Origin: Paludibacter propionicigenes WB4
Lineage (GTDB): Bacteria > Bacteroidota > Bacteroidia > Bacteroidales > Paludibacteraceae
NCBI RefSeq assembly: GCF_000183135.1
Contig: NC_014734.1
Span: 3,100,001 to 3,164,000 of the forward strand
Length of the DNA: 64,000 nucleotides
Direction of reading: 5' to 3'
The translations under genes were made by a program, and so were the position numbers. The notes beneath the pieces are model-generated. The model ran no database searches. It was not told the DNA's origin and was given only the letters and a program-made list of their open reading frames with translations. This document shows, one piece after another, positions 27,198-36,200 of this stretch. Position 1 is the stretch's first letter. Each line of letters opens with the position of its first letter.

Positions 27198-28328
27198 TTA
27201 TGCCAGAAACTGCGCAGCACGCCCGAATACCTGATTAAACGAAGCGTTAATCTCGGAGGAAATGGAACTGTTCACTATCGGAAACGGGTTTTCGTGCGAA
27301 TAAGGAAAAGAGAAATCGAGCAGGCTTATTCTGGAACTGGCATTTTCGTTACCCATTGCTTCCACCACTCCGCGATAAGGTATTACCCTGTCCTTTTCGA
27401 GCGATATTCCTTCAATTCTGTCTCCCAGTTGCTTAAAGAAATCTTCTCTTTCAGCTTTGTTTTTGTCGGGCGAAATCATACTGAAAAACGATTCGTAGAT
27501 TCTGTCGGACAAAGAAGCCGGTTTGACTGTTGACGAAAAGTCATTCATATAATACTGAAGTAAGCGAGCAAAAGCCGACTTGTCCATAATGCTTCGCGAT
27601 TCGCCAAACATAGAACTGAAAATACCTCCACCGCAAAACATAAAGAGTTTTGAATCGGAAAATAACCCGTCAGGATTTGTCATGATGGTGATTTGCGATA
27701 GAAATGAACCTATCGAGTATGAGAAAATGTCAACCTGTGTGTTTTCGCTAAAGAAGGGATGTTTGCCTTGTTTTATCTCGGTGAATAGCTGAGCCAGATC
27801 GTTGATGCTCTGACGACCAGAACTGTAGAAACGTTTAGGGTTTTCGCTGATTCTTTCACTAAGCGCAACATTAGCAAAGCTAAGTGAACGATCCATTCCG
27901 TTGTTTCTTCGTCGCATCTCCATCAGGGTTGTCAGTGCGCGCGGGTTCGACCAGCTCAGTGGTGACCGGTTCATGTGAAAAGCTATGGGGAATAGTATCA
28001 CCGGTTTCCCTGTTGTCGTGCAGAGATACTCTGCCCAGGTAAGGTACTTACTCCAGTTGCGCTCATTCAGTCCGTGCAAAAGCAATATTGCTTTGTTGGC
28101 CGGAGCAGAGCCTTTGCGCATAAATACCGGATAGGAGAACGACATATTTTCACGAATATGTTTGTCCTCTGTACTGATTAATTCAGGATCAATCAATGAC
28201 CCGAATTTATTGCTTGTAAATGAACAGAAGCGGATGTCGATATTCGATTCGCTTAGGTGGGTGTCAATTCCCAATTGAAATTGAGCACTGAGTTCGATTT
28301 GCCGTTGAGAGTAGTTCATATATTGCAT
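27198..28328 (-). CDS. Alpha/beta-hydrolase-like protein of Bacteroidetes (DUF6051-like)
   Basis: A 376-residue protein without signal peptide. AILLLHGLNERNWSKY resembles the oxyanion strand-loop of alpha/beta hydrolases, and DIFSYSIGSFLSQI carries a nucleophile-elbow-like Ser (SYSIGS in place of GXSXG). FMFCGGGIFSSMFGES follows where a later strand would be. I recall a similar uncharacterised family in this phylum (DUF6051). The catalytic acid and His are not assigned, and no substrate is implied by neighbours. Confidence 0.6.
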   Translation of the reverse strand: MQYMNYSQRQIELSAQFQLGIDTHLSESNIDIRFCSFTSNKFGSLIDPELISTEDKHIRENMSFSYPVFMRKGSAPANKAILLLHGLNERNWSKYLTWAEYLCTTTGKPVILFPIAFHMNRSPLSWSNPRALTTLMEMRRRNNGMDRSLSFANVALSERISENPKRFYSSGRQSINDLAQLFTEIKQGKHPFFSENTQVDIFSYSIGSFLSQITIMTNPDGLFSDSKLFMFCGGGIFSSMFGESRSIMDKSAFARLLQYYMNDFSSTVKPASLSDRIYESFFSMISPDKNKAEREDFFKQLGDRIEGISLEKDRVIPYRGVVEAMGNENASSRISLLDFSFPYSHENPFPIVNSSISSEINASFNQVFGRAAQFLA

Positions 28329-28495
28329 AATTTTGTCGATGCAAAGGAACTCTATATGTGGTCTACGGACAACTATGTGGGGAGTTTATACTTCGCAAGG
28401 GACAAAAGCGATGAATATGGGGCAAAATAAACAATAGCGGGGTGAAAAAATAATACCGTGCGAAAATGTGGTTTGTTTGTTTGGGTAGAATACTA

Positions 28496-28503
28496 TACCT
28501 TTG
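28496..28503 (+). promoter_or_regulatory. -7 element of LytTR gene
   Basis: TACCTTTG fits TAnnTTTG, 31 bp before the ATG at 28535. Confidence 0.6.
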
Positions 28504-28534
28504 CCCGTGTATTTTTTGAACCCCACACAAGACA

Positions 28535-29389
28535 ATGAACTCCAAGATTCCTGCTTATCTGACAGAGAAGAACAATGTCATACGATTGATATTGTTTACT
28601 GCGGCTTTTGCTCTCTTGTTCATCAATATTTTCAAACCCTTCGGCTCGCGCGACTGGTATAAGATTTCTGATCTGAAGTTTTTTGTGTTTGCCAGTTTAA
28701 TCGTGTTGGTGGGCATGTTGGTAGTGGTTATCAGCAGGCTTATCATGTTGGCCTATATCCGGAAAAATGCCATCAATTATTGGCAATACGGGCTGTGGGT
28801 GTTGGCAGAGATATTGTCCATGTCGATGTTCTATGCCTTGTTCACCAAGTTTATTCCCGAAGAAAATGCAGGGCGCGATTTTGTCGAGATATTCAATGAC
28901 TCGGCTTTTCATGCAAGTCTTATCTTGTTGCTGCCGTACGCCATCTTGTGGTTGTACTTCTCGTGGCGCGAAAAAAATCATATGCTGGAGAAACTGTCGC
29001 AAGAAGAGCAACCTGTAGAAGTGCATAAAAAGAATCTGATTGCTTTTCTGGACGAAAAAGGCGAACTGAAGATTTCTATCGCTTTGGAGAATCTCTTGTA
29101 TGTCGATTCGGCCGATAATTATGCTACCATCCATTATTTAAATAAATCCAAACTGTCTCATTTTCTTATTCGGAATTCGCTCAAGTGGATGGAAGAAAAC
29201 ATGACCACAGACAGACCGCTTGTACGTTGTCATCGCTCGTATATTGTCAACCTGGATAAAGTGAAGGTGCTGCGCAAAACCAAAGATGGTATTTACCTTG
29301 AACTGGACGCAATGAACACGCCTGATATTCCGGTTTCCAAAACATATTACGAGCGTGTAATGAACAAATTCTCCAAGTATTCGGTTTAA
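28535..29389 (+). CDS. Membrane-anchored LytTR DNA-binding regulator
   Basis: A 284-residue protein. Four hydrophobic segments occupy about residues 15-150 (starting LILFTAAFALLFINIF), then a linker and a C-terminal LytTR domain of about 100 residues (ENLLYVDSADNYATIHYL, VRCHRSYIVNLDKVK, IPVSKTYYERV). LytTR proteins bind direct repeats upstream of target genes; membrane-tethered forms lacking a receiver domain are common in Bacteroidetes. No histidine kinase is adjacent, so how it is signalled is unknown. Confidence 0.88.
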   Translation: MNSKIPAYLTEKNNVIRLILFTAAFALLFINIFKPFGSRDWYKISDLKFFVFASLIVLVGMLVVVISRLIMLAYIRKNAINYWQYGLWVLAEILSMSMFYALFTKFIPEENAGRDFVEIFNDSAFHASLILLLPYAILWLYFSWREKNHMLEKLSQEEQPVEVHKKNLIAFLDEKGELKISIALENLLYVDSADNYATIHYLNKSKLSHFLIRNSLKWMEENMTTDRPLVRCHRSYIVNLDKVKVLRKTKDGIYLELDAMNTPDIPVSKTYYERVMNKFSKYSV

Positions 29390-29440
29390 TTTACTCGGAG
29401 TCCGGAGGTGGTTCGTTGCTCGATTTGTTTATTGTTTAAA

Positions 29441-29448
29441 TATCTTTG
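29441..29448 (+). promoter_or_regulatory. -7 element of patatin gene
   Basis: TATCTTTG, perfect match, 29 bp before the start at 29478. Confidence 0.7.
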
Positions 29449-29477
29449 CATATTAACTAATCAACTCGTTAAACATT

Positions 29478-30272
29478 ATGAATCTTTCTCGACTTTTCGA
29501 CAGCAAGCCTTATCGTATAGGGATTGCGCTTAGTGGAGGCGGCATCAAGGGACTATGCCATGCCGGAGTGCTCAAGGCGCTCGAAGAACAAGGTATTAAA
29601 CCTGACATTATTTCCGGAGTGAGTTCGGGATCTGTAGTCGGGGCATTGTATGCCGACGGATACACACCGGACGAAATTGCAGTATTGTTCGAAGATATGC
29701 GACTGAGGGATATGACTAAGCTTCGTATTCCGAAAGGGGGATTTTTTAAGATCGATATTTTTGAGCATTTCCTCGCCGAAACATTACGTGCTAAGACATT
29801 CGAGGAGCTGAACATCCCGTTGCGGGTTGTGGCCACTAACCTGGATAAAGGAGTAAGCACCGTTTTTACCGAAGGAAAACTTATAGCACCTATTGTGGCT
29901 TCGTGCAGTGTGCCGGTGCTTTTTAATCCTAAGGTCATAAACGGGGTAAATTATGTTGATGGTGGAGTGCTGAGAAATTTCCCGGTTTCGACCATTCGCA
30001 CCGACTGTGAGAAAGTGATAGGGATAAATGCCAGCCCCATGGTGGCCGACGATTATAAGACCAGTATTATCAATATAGCGCTGCGTTCGTACCATTTCAT
30101 GTTCAAAGCCAATATATTGCACGACAAAGAGCTGTGCGATTTGCTGATAGAGCCTCTGGATATGGGAAATTACGAAACTTTCAGCGTGGATAAAGGACGC
30201 GAGATTTTTGAATTGGGCTATCAGAGTGCCCGTCAGATTCTGGCTTCCAGATTCGATTCGCAGGACATTTAG
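29478..30272 (+). CDS. Patatin-like phospholipase
   Basis: A 264-residue cytoplasmic protein of the RssA/YchK type. The oxyanion loop SGGGIKG, nucleophile motif GVSSGS (Ser of GXSXG) and the catalytic Asp in DGG (YVDGGVLRNFPV) form the Ser-Asp dyad. It should hydrolyse acyl esters of phospholipids or similar lipids. No signal peptide. Stand-alone gene with its own promoter. Confidence 0.92.
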   Translation: MNLSRLFDSKPYRIGIALSGGGIKGLCHAGVLKALEEQGIKPDIISGVSSGSVVGALYADGYTPDEIAVLFEDMRLRDMTKLRIPKGGFFKIDIFEHFLAETLRAKTFEELNIPLRVVATNLDKGVSTVFTEGKLIAPIVASCSVPVLFNPKVINGVNYVDGGVLRNFPVSTIRTDCEKVIGINASPMVADDYKTSIINIALRSYHFMFKANILHDKELCDLLIEPLDMGNYETFSVDKGREIFELGYQSARQILASRFDSQDI

Positions 30273-30330
30273 TATGTCTCAATTTAGTTTCAATTGATTA
30301 TAATAACCCGCAAAATTGATTTTTTTTGAT

Positions 30331-30338
30331 TACTTTTG
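30331..30338 (+). promoter_or_regulatory. -7 element of aspartate aminotransferase gene
   Basis: TACTTTTG fits TAnnTTTG, 32 bp before the start at 30371. Confidence 0.65.
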
Positions 30339-30370
30339 CACCGAAATAATAATAAAAAACAATACAATTT

Positions 30371-31564
30371 ATGTTTCCAGTATCAGAACGTCTGGCGGCA
30401 CTTTCTCCTTCAGAAACGCTTGCCATGTCTCAAAAAAGTAATGAGCTGAAAGCTCAGGGATTCGATGTGATTAACCTCAGCGTTGGAGAACCAGACTTCA
30501 ACACCCCTGACCACATAAAACAGGCAGCCAAACAGGCTGTGGATAATAACTTTTCGTTTTATTCGCCTGTACCCGGATACCCTGCTTTGCGTAATGCCAT
30601 TTGTGCTAAATTAAAAGCTGAAAACGGCTTAGAGTATAAACCCGAGGAAATTGTATGTTCTAATGGAGCCAAACAATCGGTATGTAACGTGATTATGGCT
30701 ATCATCAGCAAGGGCGACGAAGTTATCGTTCCGGCACCTTACTGGGTAAGTTACCCGGAGATGGTGAAAATTGCCGATGGTACTACCGTGGAAGTGTACG
30801 CAGGTATTGAACAGGACTTTAAAATTACCCCTGCACAACTCGAAGCTGCTATCACTCCTAAAACTAAAGCAATCATTCTATGCTCGCCTTCCAATCCTAC
30901 CGGAAGTGTTTACAGCAAAGAAGAATTAAAAGGGCTGGCCGATGTATTGGCTAAGTACCCTAATATCATTATCCTTTCGGACGAAATTTACGAACATATC
31001 AACTACTTGGGCAGCCACGAAAGTATTGCTCAGTTCGATAACGTACGCGACCGCGTGGTGATTATCAACGGTGTGTCGAAAGGTTATGCCATGACCGGAT
31101 GGCGCTTGGGCTGGATAGCTGCTCCTAAATGGATAGCTGCTGCCTGCAACACCCTGCAAGGTCAATACACTTCAGGACCTTGCTCTATCACCCAGAAAGC
31201 TGCCGAAGCGGCTTACACCGGCGACCAGACTTGTGTGGAAACCATGCGCGTAGCTTTCGAGCGTCGTAAGAAACTTGTGGTGGATTTGGCTCGTCAGATT
31301 CCGGGCTTGAAAACCAACGATCCTCAGGGAGCATTCTATATCTTCCCCGATTGCAGCTCGTTCTTTGGCAAATCGTACAACGGACGTGTTATTGAGAAAT
31401 CGGGCGACCTGGCTATGTACCTGCTTGAAGAAGGCCATGTGGCTTGTGTAGGTGGCGACGCTTTTGGTGCACCTAACTGCATTCGTATGTCATACGCTAC
31501 TTCGGACGAAAACCTGGTAAAAGCTTTTGGCTGGATCAAAGAAGCATTGGCTAAATTGGCGTAA
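30371..31564 (+). CDS. aspC: Aspartate aminotransferase (class I PLP)
   Basis: A 397-residue aminotransferase of the Ib type. INLSVGEPDFNTPDHI, LCSPSNPTGSVYS and the PLP lysine in NGVSKGYAMTGWRLGW are diagnostic, and the Arg that binds the substrate carboxylate is in CIRMSYATSDENL. It interconverts aspartate and oxaloacetate. Codon use is richer in GC than the genes around 32-37 kb, suggesting high expression. A terminator follows. Confidence 0.92.
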   Translation: MFPVSERLAALSPSETLAMSQKSNELKAQGFDVINLSVGEPDFNTPDHIKQAAKQAVDNNFSFYSPVPGYPALRNAICAKLKAENGLEYKPEEIVCSNGAKQSVCNVIMAIISKGDEVIVPAPYWVSYPEMVKIADGTTVEVYAGIEQDFKITPAQLEAAITPKTKAIILCSPSNPTGSVYSKEELKGLADVLAKYPNIIILSDEIYEHINYLGSHESIAQFDNVRDRVVIINGVSKGYAMTGWRLGWIAAPKWIAAACNTLQGQYTSGPCSITQKAAEAAYTGDQTCVETMRVAFERRKKLVVDLARQIPGLKTNDPQGAFYIFPDCSSFFGKSYNGRVIEKSGDLAMYLLEEGHVACVGGDAFGAPNCIRMSYATSDENLVKAFGWIKEALAKLA

Positions 31565-31585
31565 GGAAATTACTTTTATATAAAA

Positions 31586-31619
31586 ACAGGGCATTAATCG
31601 ATATCGGTTAATGCCCTGT
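31586..31619 (+). terminator. Terminator of aspC
   Basis: A 12-bp stem (31586-31597 with 31608-31619) followed by CTTTTTATTTTT. It separates the housekeeping block from the CRISPR/HEPN island. Confidence 0.9.
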
Positions 31620-31667
31620 CTTTTTATTTTTAGCACACCTGCTTTGGGAGCAGGGGGTCGTGGGTTT

Positions 31668-32075
31668 TTATTTCGACTGAATTAATTTCTCTATGGTTTC
31701 AATAAACTCAAGAGCCTGAGGATAGAGTTTTTCAACAGTCTCTCTGTCGCTAAATGCAAAATCGTCATAATCACTGCTATGTCTTTTTTCGAAAAGAGTT
31801 GAATAAAAGCTACTAACTTTAGGCGATAATTTACCTGTCACAACAAAGTGCAAACCCAGCATTTGTTTTGCTCCACCGTGGGTTTGAGCCGAAATGCCAT
31901 TCTTTACTAAAAGAGCAATTACAGCATAATAGCAGGCATAGTATAAACGGTTAATAGAGGCGTTAAAACAATCCTGATCAAGCAATAATTTTGCCTCGAA
32001 CATGGTTTCTTTCGCTCTCTGTATTCTGTATGTGACTAATCCTGTTATACTTTCTTCATCAAAACTGTCTTTCAT
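31668..32075 (-). CDS. HEPN-domain protein paired with a nucleotidyltransferase
   Basis: A 135-residue helical protein. NRLYYACYYAVIALLVKNGI followed by a THGG segment, then LFEKRHSSDYDDF, matches the C-terminal HEPN-domain family (COG1895 type) found beside MNT nucleotidyltransferases. I do not see a clean R-X4-6-H ribonuclease motif, so RNase activity is doubtful; RHSSDYDD is the conserved basic/acidic stretch. It overlaps the MNT gene by four bases. Such pairs act as toxin-antitoxin modules in other bacteria. Its place beside a Cas13b array, itself a HEPN system, is notable. Confidence 0.85.
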   Translation of the reverse strand: MKDSFDEESITGLVTYRIQRAKETMFEAKLLLDQDCFNASINRLYYACYYAVIALLVKNGISAQTHGGAKQMLGLHFVVTGKLSPKVSSFYSTLFEKRHSSDYDDFAFSDRETVEKLYPQALEFIETIEKLIQSK

Positions 32076-32386
32076 ATCTCCACTCCTTCATTCACGATGT
32101 TTAAATAAAAAGGGGTTTTAAAAGGTCGGTTTTCCCATTTGTTTTTGGCTATTACCATCGGGCTTATCAGCACTCCTGTATTGAGTTCCAACAAATAAAT
32201 AGGATATGTTATTTTTTGTTCGTCTTCCAATGTTACTTTCTCTTTATCCAGCAGAATCAATAAATCAATATCGCTGTCAGGACGGGCATCGCCACGAGCT
32301 TCCGAGCCATAAAGTATAACTTTGGCATTGGGTGCTTCTCTGCGTATAATTTCACGCAACTGACTAACAATCTCCGGACGGTTCAT
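32072..32386 (-). CDS. MNT-type minimal nucleotidyltransferase
   Basis: A 104-residue protein of the pol-beta superfamily. ILYGSEARGDARPDSDIDLL holds the GS-X(n)-DXD catalytic motif with both metal-binding aspartates. Members modify (AMPylate) and neutralise the partner HEPN toxin in characterised MNT-HEPN systems. It is the first gene of the pair, with a promoter at 32413-32420. It is divergent from the CRISPR array, sharing the 253-bp region between them. Confidence 0.88.
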   Translation of the reverse strand: MNRPEIVSQLREIIRREAPNAKVILYGSEARGDARPDSDIDLLILLDKEKVTLEDEQKITYPIYLLELNTGVLISPMVIAKNKWENRPFKTPFYLNIVNEGVEI

Positions 32387-32412
32387 TTTGTTTTAATTCT
32401 AATTTGTTGTGG

Positions 32413-32420
32413 CAAAGATA
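32413..32420 (-). promoter_or_regulatory. -7 element of MNT/HEPN operon
   Basis: The complement reads TATCTTTG, 27 bp before the MNT start at 32386. Confidence 0.7.
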
Positions 32421-32510
32421 ATGATTTTATATTACAGTATAATTCTTCGCCATTATTCATTTAAGAAACATGTATGGAAGGACAAAGACGTTTTGCATTC
32501 TATCAAGTCG

Positions 32511-32565
32511 GGTCTCGCGGTTTCTAACTGCGTTTTTTATATTTGCGATTCTAAATCGCGAGACC
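32511..32565. repeat. 55-bp palindrome between MNT promoter and CRISPR array
   Basis: GGTCTCGCG at 32511-32519 pairs perfectly with CGCGAGACC at 32557-32565. Pairing can extend inward imperfectly (GTTTCTAACTGCG against GCGATTCTAAAT), leaving an AT-rich tip. It is GC-richer than its surroundings. It could be an intergenic mobile palindrome, a terminator-like barrier or a regulator site for the two divergent units. Confidence 0.75.
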
Positions 32566-32581
32566 TTGGATAGACCTTTCC

Positions 32582-32614
32582 TTTGCGATATGTGCTCATT
32601 CCAAAACATATTTG
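32582..32614 (+). promoter_or_regulatory. Candidate CRISPR array promoter in the leader
   Basis: TTTG at 32582-32585 (-33 element) and CATATTTG at 32607-32614 (-7, seven of eight to TAnnTTTG) are spaced 21 bp. Transcription would start about 20 bp before the first repeat and run through the array on the plus strand. Confidence 0.5.
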
Positions 32615-32639
32615 TGCGGAATCTAAGATTCAAACTTTA

Positions 32640-33266
32640 GTTGTTTCTACCTTTCAAACGAATGGCACTTACAACTATATGGAAAATATAACGAGTAGAC
32701 CAACTGTTGTTTCTACCTTTCAAATGAAGGGCACTTACAACAAAAAGCCGCACCAATAGCAACAGAGATAGGTTGTTTTTACCTTTCAAACGAATGGCAC
32801 TTACAACTTTGATTTTCCCTAAGAAGATCATCTACTAGTTGTTTTTACCTTTCAAACGAAGGGCACTTACAACATTGAAAAAATTAAAACATATTGAAAT
32901 GGTTGTTTCTACCTTTCAAATGAAGGGCACTTATAACCATGCTACTTATTTTATTACAGCTTATGAAGTTGTTTTACCTTTCAAACGAAGGGCACTTACA
33001 ACTATTAATTGAAAATAAAGAACTAATTTTGAGTTGTTTCTACCTTTCAAATGAAGGGCACTTACAACATTTTGTACTTTTACATCAGTTTAAAACAAGT
33101 TGTTTTTACCTTTCAAACGAATGGCACTTACAACTGCGAAGTTTGTTTTGTTCAAATAGTTTTCGTTGTTTCTGCCTTTCAAACGAATGGCACTTACAAC
33201 AGGTTCTTGCATTTACGGAAGTTATTATGAGTCATGTCTACCATTTAAATGAAGGGTATTAGTGGG
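32640..33266 (+). CRISPR. Type VI-B CRISPR array: 10 repeats (last one decayed), 9 spacers
   Basis: Repeats start at 32640, 32706, 32772, 32838, 32902, 32968, 33033, 33099, 33165 and 33231. They are 36 bp, except the sixth, which lacks one T (35 bp). Spacers are 30 bp except the fourth (28 bp). The repeat begins GTTGTTT and ends CACTTACAAC; these ends pair, and an inner hairpin CCTTTC/GAAGGG forms with a 4-base loop. The plus-strand form (GTTG at 5', ACAAC at 3') matches known Cas13b repeats, in which the repeat is the 3' handle of the crRNA. Repeats differ at positions 8, 20 and 24, and the copy at 33231-33266 has 13 mismatches, so it is the leader-distal end. Confidence 0.97.
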
Positions 33267-33283
33267 TTGATTCAAAATAGTCT

Positions 33284-36200
33284 TTACTTAGCAGAGATTA
33301 TATTTTCAAAATACTTTTGCCCGGCAGCTTCACGTTTCTTTTTTCCATCACCTTCTTTGCTAAAATAATCGTTGTGAACTGTCTCCATCAATTTATCGCA
33401 TACGGTGTGTAATTGTTTGTTCAGATCGGTATATTTTGTGGCATGAGTCGGTTTCACCTCGTTGGCTATAAACATAACTTCAGCATCACGTATCAGTTGG
33501 TCATAACTCTTCGAATCGGGGATACCGAAATGGAATGCCTTATTTCTGATTCCTTCGTTCTTTTTCTTTTCATTGTTGTAATAATTTCTTAAGCCTTTGA
33601 TATACTTGAAATCAATATTGTTGCCCTTTTTGACGATTAATGATTCTTTAAAAATAAAATAGCGTTCCAACTCCAATGTTACATTGGTGAACTTGATAGA
33701 TTTGGAAATCAAGTGACCGTCTATCTTCGCCAGATCGTCGTAGGTTAATGTCCTCTTCACAGGATTCGTACTAAAGGCTTCATAGGTTTTTCTGATGTCT
33801 TTGTCATTCTTTACCAATTCCAGGTAGTTGACAATATTGGCAAGAAAACTAGTTGGGTGTTTTTTGTCTTGTTGTTCTTTGTGCATTTTTAAGCCGATAA
33901 AGGCATCGATTTTTTTAAATGGCACCAATAAATGATAGAGCTGGATTCCTTCTTTGTTGGTGATATTAAACTCCACATCGCTTGTTAGCAGTTTGGTGAT
34001 GGGGTGTTTTGCTTTGTCGGCAATCTGTTTGTCTGCTTTCAGATAGCACATAGCCATTTCGTAAAGCAATGCATCTTCCAGTTTGGTGGCTTTTAATTTA
34101 TTGTAAAGCTTATTTCCGCTTTTAGATTCGCTGCGCTCTGGTTTGTCGGTATAGTAATACTCCGGAATAAGGTATTGAACGTTGTTTAAAGCCTCGTATA
34201 TTATTTGCCCGTTAGCATCAGTTTGTAGTTTGCCTGTTGATTTCAAATAATTGATGAAATGCGAAAGGTTGATGAAAAACAGTTGGTTGCTGAACTGTTG
34301 TTCATAGTTATTCAGGTGATAGTTGTCAGGCTTATTCGTCTTTGCGGTATTACTTGCGAGCCATATTTCAAACTTTTGTTTAGTTTTTTCGTATAGGTTT
34401 TCCAACGAAGTTCCGCTTTGGAACAGTATCTTAAACTCATTATTCTCAAAGAATCCTTTCTTTTCAAACATCTCGTTTAAGTAGTATTTGTATTGACTTA
34501 GCTCTTCGAAGGCAAACATATATCGCGAGAAATCATTGAACTCATCGCGCTCAATGTGAAAGCTTTTGTGGTGCCCTGCTGCCTGTACGTTCTGCAAATA
34601 GCTGTTTCTAAAATACATCAAATTCCAGGCTTTTCGTATAAACTGGAGCTTAAATTGTTTGCCTTTGTTCCGCTTTATGAAATCATCGTAATTGCCTTCA
34701 GCTTTTGCTTTCACTACCAGTGAGCAGTATCGTTTTTCTGCCAGTAAAGCCTTTTCAAGTATGAGAGGTAGTGATGAATGTGGGGTTTGTAAATGATTTA
34801 TTGCTGGTGAATAATTATTTAATAGTCTTCTGGGTAGAAGCTTTTTAAATTCTGTTTTTTGTTGTGGCTCAATGCTGTCTTGTTGTGTCAGAATTTGTTT
34901 GAATGCGCTGAGGTCGGCTTTGTTGTGCGAGTAATATTCTTGTAATAGTTGTTTTCCTGCATTTTCAGCCGTATTGTTTTGAATGTTTCTGAGTGCATCT
35001 TCCAACAAATAAATCAATAATGCCCGCTGAATGGTAACTGTGTTTTCAACTCCATCAAACGAAAGTTTAAGCTGAATGGCATTATTCTCGATAACAAAAG
35101 CGTCATCCCACGATTCGTAACGTTTAAGATGTTCTTTATAGCTGATAAAGTGGACAAGCTTCCCTTGATGAAATTTCAGGCTGTCGTATTTCTTTTTATC
35201 TTTGGGTAGTTCATATTTTTCAAGTTCGCTGTTTTGCTCATCGGTAGCGTAAAAATGATACATTTTAAACGAGGCATCTTGCCCGAAGTAATTGATTTCA
35301 GCCAAAAAGCGCGCTGAAAAGTCCATAAACCGATCCTGGTTTCGTCCATAAGAAACGGTGAGCAGGTTCTTTTCAATACGCTGAATCAACTTGTCTTTTA
35401 TCGGATTTGGCTCATGTTGTAATTCCCTAATGCTCGTTTCCGTTTTTTTAATATCACTTTCGTTTTTCTCCTTTCTCTTCCCGAATAGCCCCTTTGCGGC
35501 TTTTAAGTCAGCCAATTTTTTATGAGCATCTTTCAACTCGGGGCAGGTGTCTGTTTCGTACGTATAAGCAGTTATTTCTTCGTCGGTAAAGCTTGCATTT
35601 ATATATTCTTTTTCGATGGACTTGCCCAGATGCTTCTTACCCCAAATCTGATATTTGGCAAATGTGGCGAACCGCTCATTTCCTTCGTATAAAGGAAATG
35701 AACGATTTATTTCCAGTTCAATAATTTTACTCTTGAGCTTGTCGGTCATGGCAGGGTTCGACGAATCCAGTTCAAGGTCTTTATTCCATGCCACCGGATA
35801 ATGATTCAGATATAATATCAAATCCCTGAACTTTACCAGTTGATTTTCTTCGCTATCAATATCCATGCTGTTGAATCTTTTGGAGAAAAAAGTAAATATC
35901 TCCCGCTTACTTTTCTCCTCTTCGGTTGTATTCTTTTTAAACCCTTTTATCTTGGATATAAGCTGGTTTGCTTCGCTCTTGTATAAAAACATGGAAAGCA
36001 AAAACAAGCATGAATAAAAAGATAGGTATTTACCAGCACTTATAGTGAGTACCGGATGACTATCAAATAGATTCCAGATATAGTCGGTCTCTTTTTCTGC
36101 AAACAGAAGTTGGTCTATAGCAGCTTGTTTCGATAATGTTTTAAAATACTTTCGGTATTCCTTGTATTCTTTTAATTGAGGGGTTTCATTCTGAAGCATT

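Noticed and set aside
32637-33262. Short frames through the CRISPR array on both strands
   Set aside because: Their peptides are periodic translations of the repeats, so they are not genes.
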